Source: Gemmatimonadota bacterium (GTDB lineage Bacteria > Gemmatimonadota > Gemmatimonadetes > Longimicrobiales > Gaopeijiaceae). From it: DNA of 64,000 nt. The position numbers were made by a program, and so were the translations under genes. Below, in pieces: positions 26,416 through 34,387 of the stretch. The notes beneath the pieces are model-generated. The model made no database searches. It was not told the DNA's origin and saw only the letters and a list, made by a program, of their open reading frames with translations. Within the stretch, counting starts at the first letter, position 1. Each line of letters opens with the position of its first letter. The stretch spans positions 124,001-188,000 of the forward strand of contig JAJDUP010000033.1 in the NCBI GenBank assembly GCA_022826565.1, read 5' to 3'.

Positions 26416-26538
26416 CGGCACCGCGACGCGGTGTCCCGGTCCAGCCCGCGCACACCATCTGTCTCTCGGAATTGCGCTCCACAGAACAATGGCTAAACTT
26501 AGCTAAGCCAAACCGATCCAGCCGAATGGGAGTGAACC

Positions 26539-26790
26539 ATGAGGGTCAACATGCATCAAGCGAAGTCGCAGCTGTCCCGCCTCGCCCGGCTGGTTCGCGA
26601 AGGCGAGGACGTGGTGATCTGCAAGTCGGGGCAACCATGGGTGCGGCTGACGCCCTACCGCGCGCCCGTTGAACACCGTGAGCCGGGGGGGCTCGAGGGT
26701 CAGATCGTCTTCGGTCCGGACTTCGACAACGCGGACGAAGAGATCATCGCGGCCTTCGAGAACTCCAGGATCTTCCCGGGCGGTGAGTGA
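26539..26790 (+). CDS. Phd/YefM-family antitoxin
   Basis: An 83-residue antitoxin. The N-terminal Phd fold is clear in MRVNMHQAKSQLSRLARLV and VVICKSGQPWVRLTPYR, which bind the operator; the acidic C-terminal tail (DNADEEIIAAFENSR) should wrap the toxin. It overlaps the PIN toxin gene by 4 bases (GTGA). As in other modules of this type, the complex probably represses its own operon. Confidence 0.88.
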   Translation: MRVNMHQAKSQLSRLARLVREGEDVVICKSGQPWVRLTPYRAPVEHREPGGLEGQIVFGPDFDNADEEIIAAFENSRIFPGGE

Positions 26791-27170
26791 CGATGCGACT
26801 GCTGCTTGACACGCACATCTTCCTCTGGTGGCTATCCGACTGGGAGCGGATCTCCGAGCCTGCGCGGGCGGCCATAGCCGATCCCGGCAACGAGGTATTC
26901 GTGAGCGCGGTCTCCGGCTGGGAAATCGGCATCAAGAAGGCCAAGGGGCGGCTGGTCGCACCGGACGACCTGGCCGCGGTGGTTGACGAGAAGCGGTTCG
27001 AACACCTGCCGCTGACCTTCGCACACGCCGAACGCGCGGCAGCGCTGCCGTCCCACCACCGCGATCCCTTCGACAGAATGCTGATCGCGCAGGCGCAGGC
27101 CGAGGGGCTGGTTCTGGTGACGCGGGACTCGCGGATGGCAGACTACGAGGTCGCTACGATGGGGGTCTGA
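26787..27170 (+). CDS. VapC-like PIN-domain toxin
   Basis: A 127-residue PIN ribonuclease. Acidic residues of the active site are in LLLDTHIFLWW, SGWEIGIKK, HRDPFDRMLIAQA and LVTRDSRMADY. It pairs with the Phd-like antitoxin upstream. Start is GTG 26787, overlapping the antitoxin stop, or ATG 26793. Likely targets are tRNA or rRNA, as for other VapC proteins. Confidence 0.9.
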   Translation: MTMRLLLDTHIFLWWLSDWERISEPARAAIADPGNEVFVSAVSGWEIGIKKAKGRLVAPDDLAAVVDEKRFEHLPLTFAHAERAAALPSHHRDPFDRMLIAQAQAEGLVLVTRDSRMADYEVATMGV

Positions 27171-27212
27171 AGTCCCGTTTCGGCGACCGGGGGCGGCTGC
27201 GCAGGCCCGATC

Positions 27213-27437
27213 TCACCCCGGCGGCCGTCCCGCATCCAGTCCCTCCACCAGGTCGAGCAGCCCCGACGCCTCCCAGAGGCGATTCCGCTTCGATGTCGAC
27301 ACCGGAATGAGCACTCCGGCGCCCTCCAGCTGTGCGACCGCCCCGTGCACCGCGGCCTTGGTGCGGCCCGTAGCGGCGACGGCGGCGGCGGTCGAGATGA
27401 CCGGATGGGCGGGCAGTGCCTCGATCAACAGCCGCAT
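27213..27437 (-). pseudogene. C-terminal remnant of a Fic-family protein
   Basis: The 74-residue frame matches the winged-helix tail found at the end of many Fic proteins: LLIEALPAHPVISTAAAVAA, AVAQLEGAGVLIPVS, then NRLWEASGLLDLVEGLD. The Fic catalytic domain with HPFxxGNGR is absent from the adjoining DNA, so this is a remnant. It lies in the 374-base space between the PIN toxin and the asparaginase-type gene. Confidence 0.6.
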
Positions 27438-27544
27438 GCCTTCCGGTACTTCGGCGGCGTGTAGAGTGTGGGATCGTCAACAATCACTGCGATTGACCGT
27501 TCCTCCAGCCCTGCGGATGCTCCGAATGGCACCCGCCCGCGCCC

Positions 27545-28780
27545 TCAATCCCGCGGCGATCCCTCCAGCAGCCCCTCCAGCGGCTCCTCCCGGGCGCCGT
27601 TCTCGTCGCACACCGCGAACGCCGATTCCGCCGACCCGTACATCGCCACGCCCGCATGCTCCCCCGCCTTGTTCAGGACGAAGAAGCGCAGGTCGAAGGC
27701 CGGCAGGCCGCGCGAATTCTGCAGGCGCGACTCGACCGTGTTGTCGCGGACGCGCTGCAGCACCGCCATCCCGGCGTCCTTGGGCGACATCCCCTGGCGC
27801 ATGAACTCGACGATCATGAAGCAGCTGAGGTTGAAGAGGTTGGCCTCGCCGCGGCCGGTGGACCCCGCGGCGCCGACATCGTTGTCGACGTACTGGCCCG
27901 CGCCGAGGATCGGCGAATCCCCCGCCCTGCCCGGGATCTTCCACGAGAGGCCGCTGGTGGTGGTGACGCCGCAGATGTCGCCGTCGGGCGAGACGCACTC
28001 CAGGCTGGTCGTTCCCCAGAAGGAGTCCGGGTCGATCAGGCCGTCGTCGACCATGGAGAGGCCGGTGGCGAGGGAGGCGTCGTGGAAGCGGCGGATCGCA
28101 TCGGGATGTCGGAACGTGCTCGGGCCGCGTCGCCGGCGTGGCGCGTCGGGATCGGTGTCCTCTCCGGGCCGCGCGGTGCCGCGCAGCCGCTCCTCCGGAT
28201 CGAGCCAGTGGCCCGGGTCCATGCGGCGGCGCCATTCCAGCCAGAGAGCGCGCGAGTTCCCGGTGTTGAGGTCGTCGTGGATCTCGAAGCCGAGCGCCCG
28301 CGCGAACTCCTGCGCGCCCTTGCCGACGAGCAGGTGATGATCGGTGAGCTCGGCGACCGCCTTGGCCACGACAGACGGGGTCTTCACGCCCTCCAGCCCC
28401 GCCACCCCGCCCGCCCACCTGCGCGGCCCGTGCATCAGGCACGAGTCGAGCTGGACCACTCCGTCGGCGTTCGGGAGGCCGCCGTAGCCGATGCCGCGCT
28501 CCTCCGGGTCGAGCTCGGGGATGTTCACCCCGGCCACGCACGCGTCCAGGATGTCCTCGCCCTCGGTAATGCCGCGGAAGGCGCGCTCGATCGCGCTCTC
28601 GGGCCCGCCGTTACGGTACCGGATCGAGGACACGTCGGCGACCAGGACCGGCCGGGTCGCACGGGTGTGGACAGCGGGCGCGGGATGGGCAGCGGCCGCG
28701 TCGGTGGGCGTGGCCAGATCGGCCACGGCGCCGACGGCCATGCCGCCCGCGGCGGTCTTCACGAAATCACGTCTCTTCAT
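27545..28780 (-). CDS. N4-(beta-N-acetylglucosaminyl)-L-asparaginase family Ntn hydrolase with Tat signal
   Basis: A 411-residue exported Ntn hydrolase of the asparaginase 2/aspartylglucosaminidase family. A twin-arginine leader is present (MKRRDFVKTAAGGMAVG). Autocleavage before the catalytic threonine is expected in DICGVTTTSGLSWK; the conserved GRAGDSPILGAGQYVDN and AAGSTGRGEANL substrate-binding segments follow. The family removes Asn-linked GlcNAc or isoaspartyl groups from peptides. Its stop is followed after 374 bases by the PIN toxin on the other strand. It heads the row of minus-strand genes only by position; the PPTase upstream ends 15 bases before its start. Confidence 0.9.
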   Translation of the reverse strand: MKRRDFVKTAAGGMAVGAVADLATPTDAAAAHPAPAVHTRATRPVLVADVSSIRYRNGGPESAIERAFRGITEGEDILDACVAGVNIPELDPEERGIGYGGLPNADGVVQLDSCLMHGPRRWAGGVAGLEGVKTPSVVAKAVAELTDHHLLVGKGAQEFARALGFEIHDDLNTGNSRALWLEWRRRMDPGHWLDPEERLRGTARPGEDTDPDAPRRRRGPSTFRHPDAIRRFHDASLATGLSMVDDGLIDPDSFWGTTSLECVSPDGDICGVTTTSGLSWKIPGRAGDSPILGAGQYVDNDVGAAGSTGRGEANLFNLSCFMIVEFMRQGMSPKDAGMAVLQRVRDNTVESRLQNSRGLPAFDLRFFVLNKAGEHAGVAMYGSAESAFAVCDENGAREEPLEGLLEGSPRD

Positions 28781-28795
28781 GGTGGAAACTCCTTG

Positions 28796-29509
28796 TCATG
28801 GTGTTGTCGATTCCGAAACCCGGCATGCGCTCGCCGCCGCGAACCGGGACTCTCCCAGGTCCTCCAGCCAGAACGGATCGGACGGCAGGTGCGGGAACCG
28901 GAACTCGGCGGCGCGCGCGCCCTCGAGCATCGCCCGCGGCACTTCGAAGCCCGCCGGACTCAGCGAGAAGCCGGTGCCCAGAGCCTTGATGAGCGCTTCC
29001 TTCAGGCTCCACAGCCGGTAGAACAGATTCGCCTTGGCGCTCCCGGCAGCTGCCGAAAGGGCGCTGCGTTCGGCCGGACCGTAGACCCTCTCCCCGATGC
29101 CGTCGAAGTCCCTGCCGGGTGCGCGCACCTCGAGGTCCACCCCGAGCCCGTCCAGCTTCGCGAACCCGATCAGCCCGTGCCGGCCGCTGTGGCTGACGTT
29201 GAAGCTCGCGCTCGACGGGGCGCCGTTCACCTTCGCGAAGGGCTTGCCGTGCTCGAGATAACCGAAGGACAGCTCCCGGTTGGCACACCCGAGCCGTTCG
29301 CAGAGGTTGATCCGGAGCGCCGCGCGGCAGAGCGCGTACTGACGCCGGGCGCCCCTGTGCACGAACCGGTTCCACCGTGCCTGCTCGTCCTTGTCGAGGA
29401 TCGCAAGAGCGCGCGCCTCGCGTTGGCGGTCGGGCCGGAGGTCGACGTGCAGGATGAGGGAACCGGCGTCCTCGCGCCACGGGCTCCACCAGGCGTCGCC
29501 GGCGGTCAT
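28796..29509 (-). CDS. 4'-phosphopantetheinyl transferase, Sfp type
   Basis: A 237-residue enzyme that transfers 4'-phosphopantetheine from CoA to a serine of carrier proteins. Motifs: FNVSHSGRHGLIGF (P1/P2 region), GLGVDLEVRAPGRDFDGI with the metal-binding D-x-E, and FYRLWSLKEALIKALG with the WxxKEA signature. Size and order match Sfp/Gsp-type proteins rather than AcpS. The ATG overlaps the stop of the metallophosphoesterase upstream by 4 bases, so the two are translationally linked. No polyketide or non-ribosomal peptide synthase is present in the window. Confidence 0.92.
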   Translation of the reverse strand: MTAGDAWWSPWREDAGSLILHVDLRPDRQREARALAILDKDEQARWNRFVHRGARRQYALCRAALRINLCERLGCANRELSFGYLEHGKPFAKVNGAPSSASFNVSHSGRHGLIGFAKLDGLGVDLEVRAPGRDFDGIGERVYGPAERSALSAAAGSAKANLFYRLWSLKEALIKALGTGFSLSPAGFEVPRAMLEGARAAEFRFPHLPSDPFWLEDLGESRFAAASACRVSESTTP

Positions 29510-30393
29510 TGGCTGGCCGCGCTCTGGAAGGCCGCGCCGCGGGGGGCGCGGATCACTTCCCGCAGGTACGCGCCAGCCCCCCGCCGGCGGTCCCACTGGT
29601 TCGGGTACCCCAGCGACACCTCCTGGAAGGGAACCCCGTCGAGCCAGTGCGTGCCGCGGATGTGAAGGTGACCGTACACGACCGCGCACGCGTTGAAGCG
29701 GCGGTGCCAACCCCGGGTCCGGCGGGTCCCGCACCACGGTGTGAAGCGCGGAATCCGGGGCAGCACGGCGTGCTCCTCCTCGAGCGGGAAGTGATTGACG
29801 AGGACCCTGGGAAGATCCGCCGGAAGGGAGGCGAGGCGGGCCTCGGCGTCCTCGCAGCGAGCCGCGCACCACGCATCCCGGTCCGGAAACGGGTCCGGAT
29901 GCAGCATGATCTCGTCCGAGCAGGCGGCACCGGTTTCCCGGGCCCACTCGACGACCTCGCCTCGCCCGACCCACGGGGGCCGAAAGCTGTAGTCGTAGAG
30001 CAGGAAGAGCGGCACGATCTGCACCGGCCCGTCCTCGAGCTCAACCACGGGGTACGCGTCCTCGGGAGTCAGGACGCCGTGGCCGCGGGCGATCTCGACG
30101 AGTCGCTCGTAGAGTGCGACGCCGCGAAGCCGGGGACCGTCGTTGGGGTCTGTCCACAGTTCGTGGTTCCCGGGAACCCACACGACCTGGCGGAACTTCG
30201 GCGTGAGCTGACGAAAACACCGGTCCAGCCGCGCCGCGCCGTGGGTGACGTCCCCGGCGAGGATCAGCCAGTCGCCGGGTCGGGCCGGCAGACTCTCCAA
30301 CACGTCCCGGTTCTCCGGGTGGGAGACGTGCAGGTCGGACAGCGTCCACAGGCGCAAGGGACTAGGAGCCCGTGGATAAAGCCGCGCGAGCAC
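29506..30393 (-). CDS. Metallophosphoesterase, possible PptH-like phosphopantetheinyl hydrolase
   Basis: A calcineurin-like phosphoesterase of up to 295 residues. Metal-binding motifs are all present: SDLHVS, GDVTH, PGNHE, VNHFPLEE and GHLHIRG. In mycobacteria PptH, a metallophosphoesterase encoded beside the PPTase PptT, removes phosphopantetheine from carrier proteins; the overlap with a PPTase here suggests the same antagonistic role, which is inference. The annotated GTG at 30393 lies inside the MITE-like element, so the first 12 residues come from that repeat; a TTG at 30357 just outside it may be the original start. Confidence 0.86.
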   Translation of the reverse strand: MLARLYPRAPSPLRLWTLSDLHVSHPENRDVLESLPARPGDWLILAGDVTHGAARLDRCFRQLTPKFRQVVWVPGNHELWTDPNDGPRLRGVALYERLVEIARGHGVLTPEDAYPVVELEDGPVQIVPLFLLYDYSFRPPWVGRGEVVEWARETGAACSDEIMLHPDPFPDRDAWCAARCEDAEARLASLPADLPRVLVNHFPLEEEHAVLPRIPRFTPWCGTRRTRGWHRRFNACAVVYGHLHIRGTHWLDGVPFQEVSLGYPNQWDRRRGAGAYLREVIRAPRGAAFQSAASQ

Positions 30394-30538
30394 CGAGAGC
30401 GGCGAAGCGCCGGGCTGGCAAGGCGCTTTGAAGGGCGAATAGCAGGGCTATTCGTTCGAGAAGCAACGCGGAACGCAGTGATCCAGCCTGGATGCAGCGC
30501 CGCTCGAATGCCGGGGGGATTTTGTCCACGGGCTCCTA
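30363..30538. mobile_element. MITE-like element with terminal inverted repeats
   Basis: About 176 bases bounded by TAGGAGCCCGTGGATAAA (30363-30380) and TTTGTCCACGGGCTCCTA (30521-30538), which are inverted copies with a single difference. It contains a smaller palindrome, CGAATAGC-AGG-GCTATTCG, and has no coding capacity. Its right end supplies the TAG stop of the MBL-fold gene, and its left end lies just inside the apparent start of the metallophosphoesterase. Such short, structured, non-coding repeats are usually moved by a transposase elsewhere in the genome. No second copy is visible in this window. Confidence 0.75.
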
Positions 30539-31414
30539 CCCGTCCGCCAGCCACCGATACACGGCCCCGACGTTCATCGGGAACCAGTCCTCGTACTGCC
30601 CCCAGTGGGCGTAGTCGTCCAGGCGGACCTGCGCCATCGCCTCCTCTTCCGACAGCCCGTCGTCCAGCGCCTCCTGCACGGCGTCGCGCAGATCGGCGTA
30701 GTAGGCCAGCTGGCGTTCGATGGTGCTGCGGTCGCCAACCGGGCCGTGGCCGAAGACCACGGTCTCGAAGGGGATCTCCATCAGGCGGTCGAGCGCGACA
30801 TAGAGATCGTCGAAGTGCCATCCCGGCAGGTCCCGGTACCCGACCCGGTCGTTGCTGACGAAATCGACCGCGAAGAGGACGCCCGCGTCCGGAACGAATC
30901 CCACCAGCAGGTTGTCGGTGTGGCTCGGCCCGAGGTAGTGCAGCTCGATGGCGCGCCCGCCGAAGCGCAGCGTGAGCTCGTCGGCGAAGGTGAGGTCCGG
31001 CGGCGGCAGGCTCGGGTCGCCGGCTTCGGTGATGATCGGGAGCGCGTTCTCCTGCGCGATGATCGGCACGTCACTGTCGAACACTTGCTGTAGCAGGGGC
31101 GCTCCCGTTGCGTGGTCAGCGTCGCTGTGGCTGTAGACGATCGCGGCGAGCGGCTTGTCTCGGGCTGTCCCGCGAATGGCGGCCCCGAGGACCACGGCCA
31201 CCTCCGGCGAGATCGGGTCGAAAGCCACTACGCCGCCGTCCGTGTCCACAAAGAACGCGTTGTGCGAGCCGGCATTGAACTGGTAGACGCCGTCGGCAAC
31301 CTGGGAGACCTGGACGCCCTCCTCGGAGTCCGCCTCGTCGGCGGGTGCGGCGCAGGCCACGGGCACGGCCACCAGGCCAGCCAGGCGAAACGGGACGCGG
31401 ACGTTGCAGATCAC
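30536..31414 (-). CDS. MBL-fold metallo-hydrolase lipoprotein
   Basis: A 292-residue exported metallo-beta-lactamase-fold hydrolase. GTG 31414 is preferred to 31429: GGAGGA lies 7 bases upstream, and the product begins with a lipoprotein signal ending VPVACAAP. The metal motif reads VYSHSDADHATGA, so the second histidine of HxHxDH is replaced by aspartate; later ligands appear in LHYLGPSHTDNLLV, FAVDFVSND and VVFGHGPVGD. The stop codon lies inside the terminal repeat of the MITE-like element, so the C terminus may have been trimmed or extended by that insertion. Substrate unknown. Confidence 0.87.
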   Translation of the reverse strand: MICNVRVPFRLAGLVAVPVACAAPADEADSEEGVQVSQVADGVYQFNAGSHNAFFVDTDGGVVAFDPISPEVAVVLGAAIRGTARDKPLAAIVYSHSDADHATGAPLLQQVFDSDVPIIAQENALPIITEAGDPSLPPPDLTFADELTLRFGGRAIELHYLGPSHTDNLLVGFVPDAGVLFAVDFVSNDRVGYRDLPGWHFDDLYVALDRLMEIPFETVVFGHGPVGDRSTIERQLAYYADLRDAVQEALDDGLSEEEAMAQVRLDDYAHWGQYEDWFPMNVGAVYRWLADG

Positions 31415-31510
31415 GGGGTCATCCTCCACCGAGGGAATCGAAACCAGGCAGGTATAGTAAGCTCGCCGCCCGAAGTAGCCACCGGAAGCTCGCGAGCCGG
31501 GACGCCGACA

Positions 31511-32539
31511 CTACCCCAGCAGCGTCTCCACGTGGGCCGCGGCGGCGAGCGCGGTCCCGTCGAGGTTGTATCCGCCCTCCAGCAACGACACCAGGCGCCC
31601 GTCGCAGCAGCTGTCGGCGTAGTCCATCGCGAGGCGGGTCATGCGGCGAAAGGCGTCGTCGGTGAGGTCGAAGCAGCCCAGCAGGTCGTCGCGGCGGCTG
31701 TCGAAGCCCGCGGACACCAGCACGAAATCCGGGTCGAAGGCGGCCACAGCGGGCGAGAGGGTGTTGTCCCAGTAGCGCAGCATGTCCGCATCGGTCGCTC
31801 CGCACTCCAGGTGCACGTTGATGTTGAGGCCCGTGCCGTCCCCTTCGCCGGTCAGCGACGGATCGCCGGTGCCGGGGTACGCGTTCCAGTCGTGCGCCGA
31901 GAAGAACAGCACGGAAGGATCGCTGTAGAAGGCGTTCTGGGTGGCGTTCCCGTGGTGGTAGTCCCAGTCGATGACGACGACCCGCCCGTACCCGTGAACA
32001 TCCTGCGCGTACCTGGCCGCGATCGCGGCGTTGGAGTAGTAGCAGAACCCCTCCTCGGCCCCGGTGTTGTTCGCGTGGTGGCCGGGCGGGCGGATGGCAC
32101 AGAAGGCGTTCCGCACGGTTCCGCCGGCCACCGCGTCGATCGCCGTCAGAGCACCGGAGACCGCGAGTTCGGCCACGCGCGCGGTGACGCCGAGTTGGCG
32201 GACCGAGTCGACGTGTTCGGCCGTGTGGTGCGCGCGGATGCGCTGGAGCGGCTCGGCGGTCGGGGCCAGCGGGACGGTGGCCTCGATCAGGCCGCGGGCC
32301 TCGAGTTCGGAGCGGATGCGGACCAGGCGGTCGGGGACTTCCGGTGGGCGGCCGCCGCCGGGACGTATGAGGACGTGGTCGAGGTAGCGCGCGTCGGAGA
32401 TGAGGGCGGTACTGGTGGCGGCAGCACCGGCGGGATCGCCGCCGGCCATGTCGGCGTCGCGGGCGCACGCTGGCAGAGCCACGGCCGGCAACGTGCCGAA
32501 CGCGGCAGCCGCAGTCCTTACAAAGTCACGTCTGTGCAT
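31511..32539 (-). CDS. Histone deacetylase-family amidohydrolase with Tat signal
   Basis: A 342-residue zinc deacetylase of the arginase/HDAC superfamily, class II-like. Catalytic elements are intact: AIRPPGHHANN, VIDWDYHHGNATQ, LVSAGFDSRRDD and SLLEGGYNLDG. It starts at ATG 32539 (AGAGGG 6 bases upstream; the ATG at 32563 lacks one). The N terminus has a twin-arginine leader, HRRDFVRTAAAAFG, and a cysteine at LPAC that could be lipidated, so the enzyme should act outside the cytoplasm. Prokaryotic relatives include acetylpolyamine amidohydrolases; a polyamine-type importer at 34-4612 makes that substrate attractive but unproven. Confidence 0.9.
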   Translation of the reverse strand: MHRRDFVRTAAAAFGTLPAVALPACARDADMAGGDPAGAAATSTALISDARYLDHVLIRPGGGRPPEVPDRLVRIRSELEARGLIEATVPLAPTAEPLQRIRAHHTAEHVDSVRQLGVTARVAELAVSGALTAIDAVAGGTVRNAFCAIRPPGHHANNTGAEEGFCYYSNAAIAARYAQDVHGYGRVVVIDWDYHHGNATQNAFYSDPSVLFFSAHDWNAYPGTGDPSLTGEGDGTGLNINVHLECGATDADMLRYWDNTLSPAVAAFDPDFVLVSAGFDSRRDDLLGCFDLTDDAFRRMTRLAMDYADSCCDGRLVSLLEGGYNLDGTALAAAAHVETLLG

Positions 32540-32651
32540 GGGCAACCCTCTCATGTCAACCACCCTTTACATCATGACAAGCACACATGACATTCTCGGT
32601 GAAGTGACCTTAGCATTCGGATTGGCGCGTGGCAATCACCGTAGGGAGACA

Positions 32652-33299
32652 GTGTTGGCCGAAGTCGGGGATGGAACTCGCCACAGCAAGGTGAGCAGGA
32701 CGATCGGCAAACGCATCCACATCACCGGCAATGTCGCCTCCGGCAAGAGTACCCTCGCGCGCAGGCTGGCCGGTACCCTCGATGCACCGCACATCGAGCT
32801 GGACGCACTCAATTGGCTGCCGGACTGGGTCGGCCTCAACGCGACCGATCCTCATGAGTTCGAGCGCCGAATTCGCGAGGCGACCGCGGGCGAGCGCTGG
32901 GTGGTGGCGGGCTCCTACGGGGCATTCGCCCGGCGGATTCTCTGGCCACGGCTCGACACCGTCGTCTGGCTCGATCTGCCGATGCCGGTCCTCGCGCTGC
33001 GTGCGCTGCGCCGCTCCTGGAAGCGCTGGCGCACCGGGGAGCTGCTTTGGGGAACGAACCGGGAGCGTTTCTGGCCCCAGCTGATGATCTGGCGGAAGCA
33101 CGATTCACTGCTCGGCTGGCTCATCACCCAGCATGCCCGGAAGCGAAGGGAGATGCTTGAGCGCCTGTCCGATCCCAGGTGGGGGCACATTCGCTTCGTG
33201 CGGCTGAGGTCGGAGCGGGAGGTGGAGGAGTTTGTGGGGTTGCTGGAGCGGTCGACGCTTCGAGCAAACGGCCGAGCAGGGGTGCCGCCGTCCGGCTGA
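32652..33299 (+). CDS. P-loop kinase, adenylate kinase-like (topology modulation type)
   Basis: A P-loop nucleoside/nucleotide kinase-fold protein of about 215 residues. Walker A is ITGNVASGKSTLARRL, followed by IELDALNWLPDW and RWVVAGSY, a pattern of the FlaR/topology-modulation group, and WLDLPMPVLALRALRR. GTG 32652 has AGGGAG close upstream; GTG 32691 is another possibility and would begin nearer the P-loop. The last 385 bases are covered on the opposite strand by the end of the ATP-grasp frame. Substrate unknown. Confidence 0.8.
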   Translation: MLAEVGDGTRHSKVSRTIGKRIHITGNVASGKSTLARRLAGTLDAPHIELDALNWLPDWVGLNATDPHEFERRIREATAGERWVVAGSYGAFARRILWPRLDTVVWLDLPMPVLALRALRRSWKRWRTGELLWGTNRERFWPQLMIWRKHDSLLGWLITQHARKRREMLERLSDPRWGHIRFVRLRSEREVEEFVGLLERSTLRANGRAGVPPSG

Positions 33300-34279
33300 G
33301 AGGCTGCGTAATCAGGGACGACCGCGGACACAGACCGCAGGCGACCATCCTCCGCAGCCACCGCACGGACATGCCGCGCCACCTCCCGCATCCCGTCGAT
33401 GCCGATCCGGGCGCCCAGGGCCTGGTTGTAGTTGGTCGTGCCGTTGATGTCGTAGGTGTAGCGGTTGCCCAGGCCGTCCTCTACGAATTCGATCCCGGCG
33501 ATCTCGATGCCTTCGGCGTCACACATGCCGATGTACTGCCTCACCAGCGGATCGTCCGCCGTGATCGGCGACGCGCCGAATAGGCCGGTCGCACCGCCAC
33601 CAGCCCGTGGCATCGGGTTGCAGACATCCGAGGGGCAGAGCTCGAATCCCTCGGCGGTCGAACTGCGCATCGCCAGCACGAACCGGCCGCCTACGATCTC
33701 CACCCTCGTGATGAACGCCTCGGGCGCGCCGATATACTCCTGCAGGATCATTCTCGCGCCGGGTCCGGCGTCGAAACGGGCGCCGTCGAGGTGCGCCGCG
33801 AGGTCACCCGGGTCGTGAAAGAGCCGGATCCCCAGACCCTTCCCCCCCTGATCGTGCTTCGTGATGAACGGGCCGTCGAAGGTGGCGGCGGCGGCAAGCA
33901 GATGCTCCCTCCCGACGGCCAGCACGGTGCGCGGCGTCCGGATCCCGTGCCGGCGCAGGACGATGTCCTGCCGAAGCTTGCTCATCTCCAGCTCGAAGGC
34001 CGCGAGCCCGTTGATCACGCGGCAGCCGCTCGACTCGAGTCGGTACAGGAGCTGGCGGGCGAGCTCGACCGTGTGTACGTGGCCGCGGGTGTGCGACGAC
34101 GGACTGATGCGGTTCATCCAGATGCCATCGGGAGGCGGGGTCGACGGGTCGACGATGCCCTCGTTGACGTGCACGAGGCGGACCCGGAAGCGCTCGCGCT
34201 CGAGGGCCTCCTGAAGAGGCGGAATCCAGGCGGGGTTTTCGTAGAGGACGTTTATCGTGGGAAGAACAGGGCTGATCAT
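32915..34279 (-). CDS. ATP-grasp ligase, RimK/glutamate ligase-like, with antisense read-through tail
   Basis: The first 320 residues form an ATP-grasp enzyme: NVLYENPAWIPPLQEAL, RISPSSHTRGHVHTVE, VINGLAAFELEMSKLRQ, PFITKHDQGGKGLGIRLF, MILQEYIGAPEAFITRVE and IAGIEFVEDGLGNRYTYDIN. Such enzymes join a carboxylate to an amine, often adding glutamate to a peptide or protein. GAGAG lies 6 bases before the ATG. The conserved part ends near 33310; the frame then continues 128 codons exactly antisense to the kinase gene, with low-complexity Arg/Ser sequence, so a stop codon was probably lost or the tail is not functional. A tiny Cys-rich peptide gene and a terminator lie just upstream. Confidence 0.82.
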   Translation of the reverse strand: MISPVLPTINVLYENPAWIPPLQEALERERFRVRLVHVNEGIVDPSTPPPDGIWMNRISPSSHTRGHVHTVELARQLLYRLESSGCRVINGLAAFELEMSKLRQDIVLRRHGIRTPRTVLAVGREHLLAAAATFDGPFITKHDQGGKGLGIRLFHDPGDLAAHLDGARFDAGPGARMILQEYIGAPEAFITRVEIVGGRFVLAMRSSTAEGFELCPSDVCNPMPRAGGGATGLFGASPITADDPLVRQYIGMCDAEGIEIAGIEFVEDGLGNRYTYDINGTTNYNQALGARIGIDGMREVARHVRAVAAEDGRLRSVSAVVPDYAASQPDGGTPARPFARSVDRSSNPTNSSTSRSDLSRTKRMCPHLGSDRRSSISLRFRACWVMSQPSSESCFRQIISWGQKRSRFVPQSSSPVRQRFQERRSARSARTGIGRSSQTTVSSRGQRIRRANAP

Positions 34280-34328
34280 GTTGATCTCTCAAGTTTCGAA
34301 GGGTCTGACGCGGTTGATGCGGGGCCCG

Positions 34329-34363
34329 AAAAAAGCCGCCCGGGTCGGATCGACCGGGGCGGC
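34329..34363 (-). terminator. Intrinsic terminator between peptide/TM2 genes and the ATP-grasp gene
   Basis: On the minus strand a 13-base-pair GC-rich stem with one mismatch (arms at 34363-34351 and 34347-34335) is followed by six T residues (34334-34329). It lies 24 bases after the stop of the small Cys-rich peptide and 50 bases before the ATP-grasp start. It should stop most transcripts from the TM2 gene, with read-through feeding the ligase gene. Confidence 0.8.
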
Positions 34364-34387
34364 TCGGGAGCGGCTTGAGTTCAGGGC

